From Paraburkholderia nodosa DSM 21604 (GTDB taxonomy: Bacteria > Pseudomonadota > Gammaproteobacteria > Burkholderiales > Burkholderiaceae): a stretch of 64,000 nucleotides of DNA. The notes beneath the pieces are model-generated. The model was not told where the DNA came from and made no database searches. It saw only the letters and a list, made by a program, of their open reading frames with translations. The stretch spans positions 330,706 through 394,705 of the forward strand of contig NZ_JAFA01000005.1 of the NCBI RefSeq assembly GCF_000519185.1, written 5' to 3'. A program made the translations under genes and the position numbers. Positions 1-8,714 of the stretch are shown here, piece by piece. The stretch's first letter is position 1, and each line of letters begins with the position of its first letter.

Positions 1-444
1 GCTCGCGAACGTCATGGTCAGCGGGCACAACGAGCCCGATTCGAGCTGCGCGTGCAGGAAGTAGCCCGCGCAGCGCGCGGCCATCGCGCCGGGCTGCGGG
101 TCCGAATACGGCAGCGCGTGCAGCCCTTCTTTGCGCAGCAGCGCGAGCAGTTCGTGCCAGGCGGGGTGGAATTCGATCGCGTCGATACGCTCGCCGCGCG
201 GGCTGTGCGTGTGCAGTTCGGGCTCGTGGCGGTTGGCGAGGTCCGCGAGCGCTAGCGTTTCGGCCTTGCCGAGCGTCTCGCCGTGGCGAGCGAGCGTTTC
301 GCGGTGCCAGTTCGCGCCCGCGCGCGCGAGGGCTTCGCCGAGCGCCGCGTCGGTGGTGAAGAGGTTGTAGTCGGCGAGCGGCGGCGCCTGGTTCGTCACT
401 TCGTGGGTCGTGCCGGGGCGATGCGTGACTTCCGTCGGGTTCAT
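1..444 (-). CDS. aidB: AidB-like acyl-CoA dehydrogenase, N-terminal part (cut by window edge)
   Basis: The reverse strand from the ATG at 444-442 stays open to the window edge, giving the first 148 residues. The protein begins MNPTEVTHRPGTTHEVTNQ and contains PPLADYNLFTTDAAL, FHPAWHELLALL and a segment ending ESGSLCPLTMTFAS, the N-terminal layout of E. coli AidB and related acyl-CoA dehydrogenases. AidB is a flavoprotein of the adaptive alkylation response that binds DNA; many proteobacterial homologues are annotated simply as acyl-CoA or isovaleryl-CoA dehydrogenases. A GGAGACAG ribosome binding site lies just upstream of the start. The FAD-binding and C-terminal domains are outside the window, so catalytic residues cannot be checked. 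Confidence 0.85.
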   Translation of the reverse strand, partial: MNPTEVTHRPGTTHEVTNQAPPLADYNLFTTDAALGEALARAGANWHRETLARHGETLGKAETLALADLANRHEPELHTHSPRGERIDAIEFHPAWHELLALLRKEGLHALPYSDPQPGAMAARCAGYFLHAQLESGSLCPLTMTFAS

Positions 445-822
445 CTGCCTGTCTCCGATGCAAGGCTGCTGCGGTACGCGGCGTGCTTCACGCGCGGCCG
501 TTCGTGTTCTGTTCGCTGTCGTGACGGGGAGGCGTGCGCAGCGGCCGCTCCATGGGAAGCGTCCGTGAGGTGAGTGATTCTTGTGCGCTCCAGCGCTCCC
601 TTTGCCGCTTGCTGGAATCTTTTTTGGGGTTTCAGCTCTGGCGGCTGAACCGCCTTCCATCATAGGCGTCGATGCGCCGTCAGGTTTAGAGGGGATGCTC
701 TGACATAAAAGCTGACCTCGGAATCAGACGCTTCCTACAATGCGCCATTGAAGCCGAAAACGAACGAGCGTGCAAATAGCGCGCCGGTGCCTCGCAAGAG
801 ACAGGCCGACAGGACGGAGACG
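445..822. other. Intergenic region between divergent aidB and the GMC oxidoreductase
   Basis: About 380 bases without a convincing gene. The only structured signal I see is a possible promoter for the rightward gene near 712-741. The open frames here are short and lack ribosome binding sites. Confidence 0.5.
712..741 (+). promoter_or_regulatory. Possible promoter of the GMC oxidoreductase gene
   Basis: CTGACC at 712-717 and TACAAT at 736-741 are separated by 18 bases, a moderate sigma-70 match, about 80 bases upstream of the chosen ATG. Assigned by eye only. Confidence 0.35.
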
Positions 823-2451
823 ATGCAATACGACTACATCATCGTAGGCGGCGGCTCGGGCGGCGCGTCGCTCGCGGGCCGGCTGGCCGACCGTTGCCCG
901 CAGGCGAGCATCGCGCTCGTCGAAGCGGGGCCGCACACGGCGCGCAACCCGTTCGTCAATATGCCGCTCGGCGTCGCCGCGCTCGTCCCGCGTCGCACGA
1001 AAAACAACTACGCCTATGAAACCGTGCCGCAGCCGGGTCTCGCCGGACGGCGCGGTTACCAGCCACGCGGCCGCGGCTTCGGCGGCTCGAGCACCATCAA
1101 CGCGATGATCTACACGCGCGGCCATCCGCTCGACTACGACGAATGGGCGCAGCTCGGCTGCAATGGCTGGGCGTGGCGCGACGTGCTGCCGTACTTTCTA
1201 CGCGCCGAGGACAACGAGCGCGGCGCGAGCGCCTGGCATGGCGCGGGTGGCCCGCTAGGCGTGGCCGACCTGCGCGAGCGCAACCCGGTCGCCGCGCGCT
1301 TCGTCGAGGCCGCGCGCGAGGCGGGCTTTCGCCTGAACGACGACTTCAATGGCGAGGAACAGGAGGGCGTCGGCTTCTATCAGGTGACGCAGCGCGGCGG
1401 CGAACGCTGCACGGTGGCGCGCGCGTATCTGTATGGGCGAGAGCGGCCGAACCTGCATCTGATCGCCGACGCGACGGTCCTGCGCGTGAGCTTCGACGGC
1501 GCGCGTGCGAGCGGCGTGGAGCTTGCGCGCGGCGGCGCGATCGAGACCCTGCAGGCGCGCGCCGAGGTGATCCTCGCGGCGGGCGCGTTCAACTCGCCGC
1601 AATTGCTGATGTGCTCGGGCATCGGTCCCGCCGACGAACTGCGCGCGCTCGGCATCGCGGTGCGCCACGACGCGCCCGAAGTCGGCCGCAACCTGATCGA
1701 CCATATCGATTTCACCTTCAACAAACGCGTGCATTCGAGCGACACCGTGGGCTACTCGCTGCGCGGCGCGGCGCGCATGACCGCGGGATTCGTGCGCTAT
1801 CTGCAGGGGCGGCGCGGCATGCTCACGACCAACGTGGCGGAGGCGGGCGGCTTTCTGAAGAGCCGCCCCGAACTCGACCGGCCCGACCTGCAGCTGCACT
1901 TCTGCACGGCGCTCGTCGACGACCACAGCCGTCGCTTGCATTGGGGCCATGGCTATTCGCTGCACGTGTGCGTGCTGCGCCCGGCGAGCCGCGGCACGGT
2001 CACGCTCGCGAGCGCCGACGCGCGCGTGGCGCCCGTGATCGACCCGCGCTTTCTCTGCGATCCGCGCGACCTCGACGCGCTCGCGCAGGGCGCGCGCCTC
2101 GCGCGTCGCATACTCGACGCGCCCGCGCTGGCGCAACTGGGCGGCCGCGAACTCTACACGCATGGCGAGCAGAGCGACGCGCAACTGCGCGAGACGATCG
2201 CCCGCCATGCCGACACGATCTATCACCCCGTCGCGACCTGCCGCATGGGCGGCGACGCGCGCTCCGTCGTCGATCCGCAGTTGCGCGTGCGCGGCGTGAC
2301 GGGACTGCGCATCGCCGACGCCTCGGTCATGCCGACACTCATCGGCGGCAACACGAATGCGCCGAGCGTGATGATCGGCGAGCGTGCGGCCGACTTCATC
2401 GCACAAGCGCGATACGCGCGCGATACGGCGCCTCAGCGCGTCGATGCCTGA
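823..2451 (+). CDS. GMC-family FAD-dependent oxidoreductase (choline/alcohol dehydrogenase-like)
   Basis: A 542-residue flavoenzyme of the glucose-methanol-choline family, which oxidises alcohols to aldehydes with FAD. The N-terminus YDYIIVGGGSGGASLAGRL is the dinucleotide-binding motif, PRGRGFGGSSTINAMIYTRG is GMC signature 1, and GAFNSPQLLMCSGIGP is signature 2. The C-terminal YHPVATCRMG carries the expected catalytic His, followed by the conserved NTNAPSVMIGERAADFI. The frame is open upstream to 748, but the ATG at 823 follows GGACGGAGA and starts right at the FAD motif, so I chose it. The substrate cannot be read from sequence; choline (betA-like) and long-chain alcohols are both possible, and no betaine genes are nearby. 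Confidence 0.9.
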   Translation: MQYDYIIVGGGSGGASLAGRLADRCPQASIALVEAGPHTARNPFVNMPLGVAALVPRRTKNNYAYETVPQPGLAGRRGYQPRGRGFGGSSTINAMIYTRGHPLDYDEWAQLGCNGWAWRDVLPYFLRAEDNERGASAWHGAGGPLGVADLRERNPVAARFVEAAREAGFRLNDDFNGEEQEGVGFYQVTQRGGERCTVARAYLYGRERPNLHLIADATVLRVSFDGARASGVELARGGAIETLQARAEVILAAGAFNSPQLLMCSGIGPADELRALGIAVRHDAPEVGRNLIDHIDFTFNKRVHSSDTVGYSLRGAARMTAGFVRYLQGRRGMLTTNVAEAGGFLKSRPELDRPDLQLHFCTALVDDHSRRLHWGHGYSLHVCVLRPASRGTVTLASADARVAPVIDPRFLCDPRDLDALAQGARLARRILDAPALAQLGGRELYTHGEQSDAQLRETIARHADTIYHPVATCRMGGDARSVVDPQLRVRGVTGLRIADASVMPTLIGGNTNAPSVMIGERAADFIAQARYARDTAPQRVDA

Positions 2452-2612
2452 CGCGCGACTTCGTTTCATCCTACTCCGTTGCATGTGCTCATCGCAGTCT
2501 TGCAGACGAGGCGCGCCGTCGTCTCGTTGCAACCGCAACATCGCGCAACGTCGCGACTAATCCGAGTTTTCGGGTTTTTTCGTCAAACAATGTGCGGTTC
2601 GCCCTTTGCGCG

Positions 2613-2641
2613 CTTTTTCGAGATTTCGGACTCCCTATAAT
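2613..2641 (+). promoter_or_regulatory. Promoter of the DUF937/OmpA gene
   Basis: A perfect TATAAT at 2636-2641 preceded by a poor -35 (CTTTTT, 2613-2618, 17-base spacing). It would start transcription about 50 bases before the ATG at 2699. Confidence 0.55.
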
Positions 2642-2698
2642 CGCGCTCGCATTTGGGCGTGTCCGGTGGCGCGTCCGCGAACTGGAGGATCCGCCTCG

Positions 2699-4438
2699 AT
2701 GAGCATCAATGTCTTTCAACTGCTGGATACCGTTCTGAGCGAGAACGTCTTCAAAACGATGGGAACGCGCTACGGGCTCACGCCTGAATTCACGCGCAAG
2801 GTCGCCGGCGCCGCCGCGCCCGCCATCATGGCCGCGATCATGAATCGCGGCGCCACGCCCGAAGGCGCGCGCAGCCTCTTTTCCACCATCATGTCGTCCG
2901 ACACGAATCCGCTGATCGGCAAGCAGCTGCCCGAGCTGCTCGCGAGCACAGCGGACCTGGGCCAGCTCGAAGCCACGGGCCGCGAACTGCTCCAGAAAGC
3001 GACCGGCGCGAATGTCGGCGCGCTCGCCGACGCGGTCGCCGTGCAAACGGGTGCGCCGCAGTCCATGGCCTTCTCGCTTGCCGGCGTGGTCGGCGCAGCC
3101 ATCATGGGGATTCTCAAGCAGCACTTCACGGCTTCCCAGGGCTTCGTCGGACAACTGCCGACGCTGCTCGGCCATCAGCTTCCTGCGGTCAACGCGAGCC
3201 TGACCGATCACCTCGCGAGCGCCGTCGGACTTGGCAGCGCCGCCGCGTTCGCGGGCTCGATCATGGGCCGCCTGAAGGATGTCTCCGCGCGTCTCGATCA
3301 TCCGCAGCCCGTGGTGCGTCCGGTGCCGGCCTCGGTGCCGCCGCAGACCGTGGCCGAGTCAACGCCGCCCATCGCCGGGGAGAAGCGCCGCCATCACTGG
3401 CTCTGGTGGCTGCTCGCCGCGCTCGCGCTGATCGTCGCTTTCTTTGCGCTGCGTTCGTGCCAGCACAATGAGGTGGACCCGCAGGACGCCGCGCAGCCCG
3501 CAACGGCCAACTCGATCGCGCCGGGCGCGGTCGCTGCATCGGACGCGGCGTCGCAAGCGGATAGCGCTTCGGCGCCCGTCACCGCGTCTGCCACGGCCGC
3601 TTCTGTCGCTGTCGCTGCGGTTGCCGCAAGCGATGCGGTTCCGGCGCCGACCCAGGACTCGCATCTGTCGTTCACGGTCGACAAGTCCGGCATGCCGACG
3701 ATCACGGCGACGGTGGGCACCGAAGCCGAGAAGACGCAACTCATCGACGCCCTGACGAAGCAGTTCGGCGCGGGCAAGTTCACGGCCAACGTGAACGTCG
3801 ACGCAGCGACGAAGCCCGCCGAGTGGCTCGCGCACCTCGACGGCTTGCTGCCGCTCATGGCGCTCCCTGGCGCGCAAGTGAAGATCGACGGCACGCACGT
3901 CGAGCTGAGCGGCGCGGCGGCCGACACGAAGGCTGGCTGGCTCGACAAGCTCAAGGCGCTGTTCGGTTCGGGCTTCGACATCGGCGTGTTCAACGTGCAG
4001 AAGGCCGTGACCGACGCGACGCAGTCGTTCCGCGACGCTGTGAAGGGCCTGTTCGCCGCGGACAGCTCGTGCGCGGGCGCCGATGTGGCGAAGGTGCTCA
4101 ATCTGCAGGTCATGAACTTCAGGACGGGCAGCTCGGTCGTGCCGGCCTCCGCAGCCGACGATCTGCGCCAGTCGGCGCGCGCGCTCATCGCGTGCGCGAA
4201 GCGCGGCCAGCCGGTCTCGCTCGAGGTGGCGGGCTATTCGGACAACGTGGGCGACAAGGCAGCGAACCTCGCGCTTTCGAAGCAGCGAGCGCTCGCGGTG
4301 CGCACCTACCTCGCGTCGCAGGGCGTGCCGCTGAGCAGGCTCGCGGCGCAAGGCTATGGCGACGCGAATCCGGTGGATAGCAACGACACCGAAAGCGGCC
4401 GCTTCCACAACCGCCGCATCGAGTTCGTCGCAAAGTAG
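2699..4438 (+). CDS. DUF937 / OmpA-domain envelope protein
   Basis: A 579-residue protein with an unusual order of parts. Residues ~1-170 resemble DUF937 (the YidB-type fold), including VAGAAAPAIMAAIMNRG. A single membrane helix follows (~232-252, HHWLWWLLAALALIVAFFAL), then an Ala/Ser-rich linker (~265-315) and a BON-like alpha/beta segment (~320-440). The C-terminal OmpA peptidoglycan-binding domain (~467-579) has the diagnostic VAGYSDNVG, LSKQRALAVRTYL and FHNRRIEFV. The start at 2699 follows CTGGAGGAT; the frame upstream is not supported. The architecture suggests an inner-membrane anchored protein whose OmpA domain binds peptidoglycan in the periplasm. BON plus OmpA recalls mycobacterial OmpATb. 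The function of the DUF937 part is unknown. Confidence 0.85.
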   Translation: MSINVFQLLDTVLSENVFKTMGTRYGLTPEFTRKVAGAAAPAIMAAIMNRGATPEGARSLFSTIMSSDTNPLIGKQLPELLASTADLGQLEATGRELLQKATGANVGALADAVAVQTGAPQSMAFSLAGVVGAAIMGILKQHFTASQGFVGQLPTLLGHQLPAVNASLTDHLASAVGLGSAAAFAGSIMGRLKDVSARLDHPQPVVRPVPASVPPQTVAESTPPIAGEKRRHHWLWWLLAALALIVAFFALRSCQHNEVDPQDAAQPATANSIAPGAVAASDAASQADSASAPVTASATAASVAVAAVAASDAVPAPTQDSHLSFTVDKSGMPTITATVGTEAEKTQLIDALTKQFGAGKFTANVNVDAATKPAEWLAHLDGLLPLMALPGAQVKIDGTHVELSGAAADTKAGWLDKLKALFGSGFDIGVFNVQKAVTDATQSFRDAVKGLFAADSSCAGADVAKVLNLQVMNFRTGSSVVPASAADDLRQSARALIACAKRGQPVSLEVAGYSDNVGDKAANLALSKQRALAVRTYLASQGVPLSRLAAQGYGDANPVDSNDTESGRFHNRRIEFVAK

Positions 4439-4478
4439 TCCGAAGTCGTCACTCCGTGACGCATCCTGGCAGCGATGC

Positions 4479-4514
4479 AAAAAGCCGCCCGGCTCAGGCC
4501 GGACGGCTTTTTTT
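4479..4514. terminator. Bidirectional terminator between convergent genes
   Basis: A-run, GC-rich stem of AAAGCCGcCCGGCT pairing with GCCGGaCGGCTTT, then a T-run. It serves the OmpA-domain gene on the plus strand and the LysR gene on the minus strand. Confidence 0.85.
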
Positions 4515-4527
4515 GTTGCGCGCCGCT

Positions 4528-5475
4528 TCAGCCAGCCTTGCCCGGCAGTTTCTCCATCCCCGGCGGATGCACGAAGTCATCGAGAAACGTGAAGGGTTTG
4601 CCGTACTCCGAGCGCGCGACGTCGAGCCACGCGCGCGCCGCGTGCGAGAGATAGCCGCTGCGTTTCCAGCCGATCGCCATGTCCCAGGTGATTTGCGGCT
4701 CGCTCACGGGCAAGCAGGTGAAGCGTTCGGCGTCGAGCCGGCGCACGTACGGCGCGGGCAGCAGCGCAATGCCCAAGCCCGCGAGCACGAGCGCCGCCAT
4801 CAGGTCCCAGTGGCCGCTGCGCCCCACCACCTGCGGCACGAAGCCGGCCGTGCGGCACGCGTTCAGCACGACGTCGTTGAGCGCGAGGCTTTCGCCGTAG
4901 AACACGAACGGCTCGCCCGCCAGCTCGGCGAGCGGCACGGCGAGCTTGTTGTCCCAGCGCGAGCCGCGCCGCGCGACGAGCCACAGCAGCTCGTGCGAGA
5001 TCGGCAAGACGTCGATCAGCGCGGGATCGACGGGCAGCAGCACGCCGCCCAGCTCCAGCTCGCCCGAAATCAGCGCGGCTTCGATGGCGCGCGAGCCCTG
5101 CTCGAAGAGCTTCAGCTCGATCTTCGGATAGCGCTGGCGGAACGTGGCGATGGCGGGCGTGAAGAGCGAGCCGCCCATCGGCGGAATGCCGATGGTGAGT
5201 TCGCCGCGCCCGAGCGTGCCGAGATCGGCGAGTTCGGCCTGTAGCTGCGCCTGCGCGGCGAGCACGTCCTGGCCGCGCTGGTAGACGATGCGCCCGGCGT
5301 CGGTGAGCACCATCTGGCGCGCGTCGCGCAGCAACAGCTGGGTGCCGGTCTCGTCTTCGAGCGCCTTCACCATCTTGCTGATGGTCGGCTGGGTGACATG
5401 CAGTTTTTCGGCCGCGGCGGTGAAGCTCTGTTGCCGCACCACCTCGATGAAATAGCGAAGCGCGCGCAGTTCCAC
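4528..5475 (-). CDS. LysR-family regulator, CidR-like
   Basis: 315 residues. The N-terminal winged helix-turn-helix reads MELRALRYFIEVVRQQSFT, AAAEKLHVTQPTISKMVKAL and LEDETGTQLLLRD, followed by a type-2 periplasmic-binding-like effector domain (GELTIGIPPMGGSLF onward). The start is GTG at 5475, eight bases after GGAG. It is divergent from an LrgA/LrgB pair 154 bases away, the same gene order as CidR with cidAB, where the regulator activates the holin-like genes in response to metabolic overflow (acetate in Gram-positives). That role here is inference from context. A palindrome in the shared promoter region is the likely binding site. Confidence 0.88.
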   Translation of the reverse strand: MELRALRYFIEVVRQQSFTAAAEKLHVTQPTISKMVKALEDETGTQLLLRDARQMVLTDAGRIVYQRGQDVLAAQAQLQAELADLGTLGRGELTIGIPPMGGSLFTPAIATFRQRYPKIELKLFEQGSRAIEAALISGELELGGVLLPVDPALIDVLPISHELLWLVARRGSRWDNKLAVPLAELAGEPFVFYGESLALNDVVLNACRTAGFVPQVVGRSGHWDLMAALVLAGLGIALLPAPYVRRLDAERFTCLPVSEPQITWDMAIGWKRSGYLSHAARAWLDVARSEYGKPFTFLDDFVHPPGMEKLPGKAG

Positions 5476-5530
5476 GATCGGGACTCCACAAATGTGCAGG
5501 AAACACGCTCAGCCGGGTGCTGAGTTGGTG

Positions 5531-5610
5531 CATTCCAATATGGAATGTAGCAGATGATCTTAAGTCATTATGTTTATGCTGCGCTGCACCCTATACTGAC
5601 TTCCATTCCA
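5531..5610. promoter_or_regulatory. Divergent promoter region with LysR-type operator
   Basis: An inverted repeat CATTCCA-ATA-TGGAATG spans 5531-5547, and a third copy of the half-site CATTCCA lies at 5604-5610, just past a TATACT -10 (5592-5597) facing the lrgA-like gene. A strong distal site plus a half-site near the -10 is the usual layout of LysR-activated divergent promoters. Confidence 0.6.
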
Positions 5611-5629
5611 GTGTCACTTAGGGTTTGCC

Positions 5630-6118
5630 ATGACTACCTCCACCGCGACCGCGAAAGTCTCCGAAAGCGCTGAGTGCAACGTGGGCGGCATGGCGAGCTT
5701 CGGGCGCCGTATCGGCCGCATTACCGTGCAATCGGCGCTGCTCGCAGGCGTCTGGTACGCCGCCGACGCCCTCACGCGCTTCACGCACCTGCCGGTGCCG
5801 GGCGGCGTGGTCGGCTTGGTGCTGCTGCTCGCGCTGCTCTTTTGCGGCGGCGTCACGCCGCGCTGGGTGAAGGCGGGCGCCGACTGGCTGCTCTCCGACA
5901 TGCTGCTGTTCTTCATCCCCGCTGCCGTGGCAGCCGTGAAATACGGCGGCCTCTTTCGCGCCGACGGCTGGCGTCTCGCGCTCGTCGTGGTCGGCGGCAC
6001 GCTGATGGTGATGGTGGCCGTGGCGTTCGCGGTCGAACAGGCCGCGAAGCTCGAACGGCGCCTCGCGCTGCGCCGCGTGCGCGATTCGCGGCACTCGCGC
6101 CATCTGGCGCGGGCTTGA
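5630..6118 (+). CDS. lrgA: LrgA/CidA-family holin-like membrane protein
   Basis: 162 residues with four predicted hydrophobic helices: QSALLAGVWYAADAL, a helix at VPGGVVGLVLLLALLFCGGV, one at MLLFFIPAAVAAVKYGG and one at LALVVVGGTLMVMVAVAFAV. The PGGVVGL and FFIPAAV segments are typical of the CidA/LrgA family. These small proteins act with LrgB/CidB; proposed roles are holin-like control of murein hydrolases or pyruvate/acetate overflow transport. The extra N-terminal ~25 residues and basic C-tail make it slightly longer than family average. The start is ATG at 5630 after a weak TAGGG. It is 38 bases from lrgB, so the two are co-transcribed. Confidence 0.88.
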   Translation: MTTSTATAKVSESAECNVGGMASFGRRIGRITVQSALLAGVWYAADALTRFTHLPVPGGVVGLVLLLALLFCGGVTPRWVKAGADWLLSDMLLFFIPAAVAAVKYGGLFRADGWRLALVVVGGTLMVMVAVAFAVEQAAKLERRLALRRVRDSRHSRHLARA

Positions 6119-6156
6119 GGCTGCAGCGTCCTGACTAGAGCAAGAGGGGTTCCGTC

Positions 6157-6879
6157 ATGAACACGTTTTATTCGTCCCTGTTCGCCGACGACGCGGCGCG
6201 GCTCATCGCCGCCGGCTGCTTTATCCTCACCGTTGCGCTCTATTTCGCCTCGAAGGCGCTCTATGCGCGCTTTCGCTCGCCGTGGCTCACGCCGCTCGTC
6301 GCGGTGCCCGCGGTGCTCGGCGTGTTCGTGCTGGCGCTCCATATTCCGTACCCCGTGTACTTCCAGGACACGCGCTGGCTCATGTGGCTGCTCGGCCCGG
6401 CCACCGTGGCCTTTGCGGTGCCGATCTACGAGTACCGCGACCTGCTCAGGCGCCACTGGATCTCGCTCACCGTGGGCGTGACGGTCGGCATCGTCGTGGC
6501 GGTGGGCGGCTCGCTCGCGCTGGCCAAGCTCCTGCACCTGTCGCCCGATCTGCAGCGCAGCCTGATGACGCGCTCGATCTCCACGCCGTTCGCGCTCGCG
6601 GTGTCGGACAAGATCCACGCGCCGCGCGACCTCACCGCGCTGTTCGTGATCGCCACGGGCGTGTGCGGCATGCTGTTCGGCGAACTCGTGCTCGGCCTCG
6701 TGCCGCTGCGCACGCGGCTGGCACGCGGCGCGCTCTTCGGCGCGGCGGCGCACGGCGTGGGCACGGCGAAGGCGCGCGAACTGGGCAGCGAAGAAGGCGT
6801 GGTGGCGAGCCTCACGATGATGATCGCGGGCGTGGTGATGGTGCTGCTCGCGCCGGCGCTCGGGTTTCTGCCGGTTTGA
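6157..6879 (+). CDS. lrgB: LrgB/CidB-family membrane protein
   Basis: 240 residues, very hydrophobic, matching the LrgB family in length and motifs: a central YEYRDLLRRHW, the conserved LMTRSISTPFALAVSDKI and GAAAHGVGTAKARELGSEEG near the end. It is the obligatory partner of the LrgA-like protein just upstream. The ATG at 6157 follows AAGAGGGG. The pair with a LysR regulator suggests a Cid-type operon; the exact transported molecule is not shown by sequence. Confidence 0.92.
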   Translation: MNTFYSSLFADDAARLIAAGCFILTVALYFASKALYARFRSPWLTPLVAVPAVLGVFVLALHIPYPVYFQDTRWLMWLLGPATVAFAVPIYEYRDLLRRHWISLTVGVTVGIVVAVGGSLALAKLLHLSPDLQRSLMTRSISTPFALAVSDKIHAPRDLTALFVIATGVCGMLFGELVLGLVPLRTRLARGALFGAAAHGVGTAKARELGSEEGVVASLTMMIAGVVMVLLAPALGFLPV

Positions 6880-6885
6880 AGTCCG

Positions 6886-6908
6886 GCGGGCGCGTTCGCG
6901 CCCGCTTT
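6886..6908 (+). terminator. Likely terminator of lrgAB
   Basis: Stem GCGGGCGCG-TT-CGCGCCCGC followed by only TTTAT. Strong hairpin, short T-run. Confidence 0.5.
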
Positions 6909-6975
6909 ATCGCAGACGCGCATGTCGCCAACGCGCACGTTGCGAATGCGCACGCGCGCGGACGCCATCCCGATT

Positions 6976-6984
6976 TGCTACAAT
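6976..6984 (+). promoter_or_regulatory. Extended -10 promoter of the SAH riboswitch-ahcY transcript
   Basis: TGC-TACAAT (TACAAT at 6979-6984) has the extended -10 form and no clear -35. It is placed so that the transcript begins at or just before the riboswitch at 6995. Confidence 0.6.
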
Positions 6985-6994
6985 CTCGGCTCGC

Positions 6995-7093
6995 TTTCGA
7001 GGAGCGTTGCGACGGGTTTTCTGTAACCCGCCAGGCTCGAAAGTGCTTCAATCCGGTTGAGTCCACTGAATCAATCGCACTGAAACGGCGCTC
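6995..7093 (+). promoter_or_regulatory. SAH riboswitch upstream of ahcY
   Basis: All helices of the S-adenosylhomocysteine riboswitch can be drawn. P1 pairs TTTCGAG (6995-7001) with CTCGAAA (7036-7042). P2 pairs CGGGTT (7013-7018) with AACCCG (7025-7030). The pseudoknot pairs GAGCG (7002-7006) with CGCTC (7089-7093). The conserved core GAGGAGCGTTGC and CCAGGCTCG is present. This class binds S-adenosylhomocysteine and turns on genes of its removal; here it sits directly in the leader of ahcY, 40 bases before the start codon. The 3' end comes close to the AAAGGAGG site, so control could act at translation; there is no clear terminator stem. Confidence 0.92.
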
Positions 7094-7133
7094 ACGTCTT
7101 TAATTTCTAGTCACTTTTAGAAAGGAGGGCGTG

Positions 7134-8552
7134 ATGAACGCCGCAGTTCCGCAAGATCAAGCCAAAGATTTCATCGTCGCCGATATGTCGCTTGCCGCCT
7201 GGGGCCGCAAGGAACTCAATATCGCCGAAACCGAAATGCCGGGCCTCGTGCAAACCCGCGAAGAGTACAAGGCGCAGCAGCCGCTCAAGGGTGCGCGCAT
7301 CGCGGGCTCGCTGCACATGACGATCCAGACGGGCGTGCTGATCGAGACGCTGACCGCGCTCGGCGCCGACGTCCGCTGGGCCTCGTGCAACATCTTCTCG
7401 ACGCAAGACCACGCCGCCGCCGCGATCGCGCAGGGCGGCGTGCCGGTGTTCGCGTTCAAGGGCGAATCGCTCGACGAATACTGGGAGTTCTCGCACCGCA
7501 TCTTCGAATGGCCGAACGGCGAATTCGCCAACATGATCCTCGACGACGGCGGCGACGCCACGCTCCTGCTGATCCTCGGCTCGAAGGCTGAAAAGGACCG
7601 CTCGGTCATCGCCAAGCCCACGAACGAAGAGGAAGTTGCGCTCTACAAGTCGATCGCCGCGCACCTCGACGTCGATCCGCAGTGGTACTCGAAGCGCCTT
7701 TCGCACATCCAGGGCGTGACCGAAGAAACCACGACGGGCGTGCACCGCCTGTACCAGATGGAGAAGGAAGGCCGTCTGCCGTTCCCGGCGATCAACGTCA
7801 ACGACTCGGTCACGAAGTCGAAGTTCGACAACCTGTACGGCTGCCGCGAGTCGCTCGTGGACGGCATCAAGCGCGCGACCGACGTGATGATCGCGGGCAA
7901 GATCGCGGTCGTGGCCGGTTACGGCGACGTGGGCAAGGGCTGCGCTCAGTCGCTGCGCGGCCTGGGCGCCACGGTGTGGGTCACGGAAATCGATCCGATC
8001 TGCGCGCTGCAGGCGGCGATGGAAGGCTACCGTGTCGTGACGATGGAATACGCCGCCGACAAGGCCGACATCTTCGTGACGGCCACCGGCAACTACCACG
8101 TGCTGAACCACGATCACCTGAAGGCGATGCGCCACAACGCGATCGTCTGCAACATCGGCCACTTCGACTCGGAAATCGACGTTGCGTCGACCCGCCAGTA
8201 CCAGTGGGACAACATCAAGCCGCAAGTCGACCACATCATCTTCCCGGACGGCAAGCGCGTGATCCTGCTGGCCGAAGGCCGCCTCGTGAATCTGGGCTGC
8301 GCCACGGGCCACCCGTCGTTCGTGATGTCGAACTCGTTCACGAACCAGACGCTCGCACAGATCGAACTGTTCACCCAGGGCAAGAAGTACGAGAACAAGG
8401 TGTACGTGCTGCCGAAGCACCTGGACGAGAAGGTTGCACGTCTGCACCTCGCGCGCATCGGCGCGAACCTGACCGTGCTGTCCGACGACCAGGCTTCGTA
8501 CATCGGCGTCGACAAGAACGGTCCGTTCAAGCCGAACCACTATCGCTATTAA
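7134..8552 (+). CDS. ahcY: Adenosylhomocysteinase (S-adenosyl-L-homocysteine hydrolase)
   Basis: 472 residues. It hydrolyses S-adenosylhomocysteine to homocysteine and adenosine using bound NAD, in the cytosol, and removes the product inhibitor of methyltransferases. Visible signatures are the NAD-binding [18 protein letters not shown] and [10 protein letters not shown], the C-terminal KPNHYRY, and [15 protein letters not shown] before the Rossmann domain. An in-frame GTG at 7131 sits only two bases from the AAAGGAGG site (7121-7128); the ATG at 7134 has normal spacing and is chosen. It is regulated by the SAH riboswitch in its leader and followed by a small membrane protein and metF, a common Burkholderiales order. 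Confidence 0.98.
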   Translation: MNAAVPQDQAKDFIVADMSLAAWGRKELNIAETEMPGLVQTREEYKAQQPLKGARIAGSLHMTIQTGVLIETLTALGADVRWASCNIFSTQDHAAAAIAQGGVPVFAFKGESLDEYWEFSHRIFEWPNGEFANMILDDGGDATLLLILGSKAEKDRSVIAKPTNEEEVALYKSIAAHLDVDPQWYSKRLSHIQGVTEETTTGVHRLYQMEKEGRLPFPAINVNDSVTKSKFDNLYGCRESLVDGIKRATDVMIAGKIAVVAGYGDVGKGCAQSLRGLGATVWVTEIDPICALQAAMEGYRVVTMEYAADKADIFVTATGNYHVLNHDHLKAMRHNAIVCNIGHFDSEIDVASTRQYQWDNIKPQVDHIIFPDGKRVILLAEGRLVNLGCATGHPSFVMSNSFTNQTLAQIELFTQGKKYENKVYVLPKHLDEKVARLHLARIGANLTVLSDDQASYIGVDKNGPFKPNHYRY

Positions 8553-8570
8553 GCCGATACAACGCGATAC

Positions 8571-8599
8571 AAAACGGGCTGCGGTTTTAAGCCCGTTTT
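8571..8599 (+). terminator. Terminator-like hairpin after ahcY
   Basis: AACGGGCT (8573-8580) pairs with AGCCCGTT (8590-8597), followed by TTA. The weak T-run suggests partial read-through into the downstream genes. Confidence 0.55.
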
Positions 8600-8714
8600 A
8601 AGCGGTCAAGCGGATGCTGACCCCAATCCCCGCGCGCGCAACGTGTGGGGACTGCGGGCGGCATCCGCTGCCGGCACCTGGCGATACAAAAGCAACGACG
8701 CAAAAGGAGTCCTT

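Noticed and set aside
1143..2702. Long plus-strand frame of 519 codons over the GMC gene, and similar long frames over other genes (2489-3301, 7107-8540, 10315-11826, 47236-49572, 49764-52139)
   Set aside because: They are shadows created by the high GC content. Their products are Arg/Ala/His-rich without domains, and each lies over a gene with clear family motifs.
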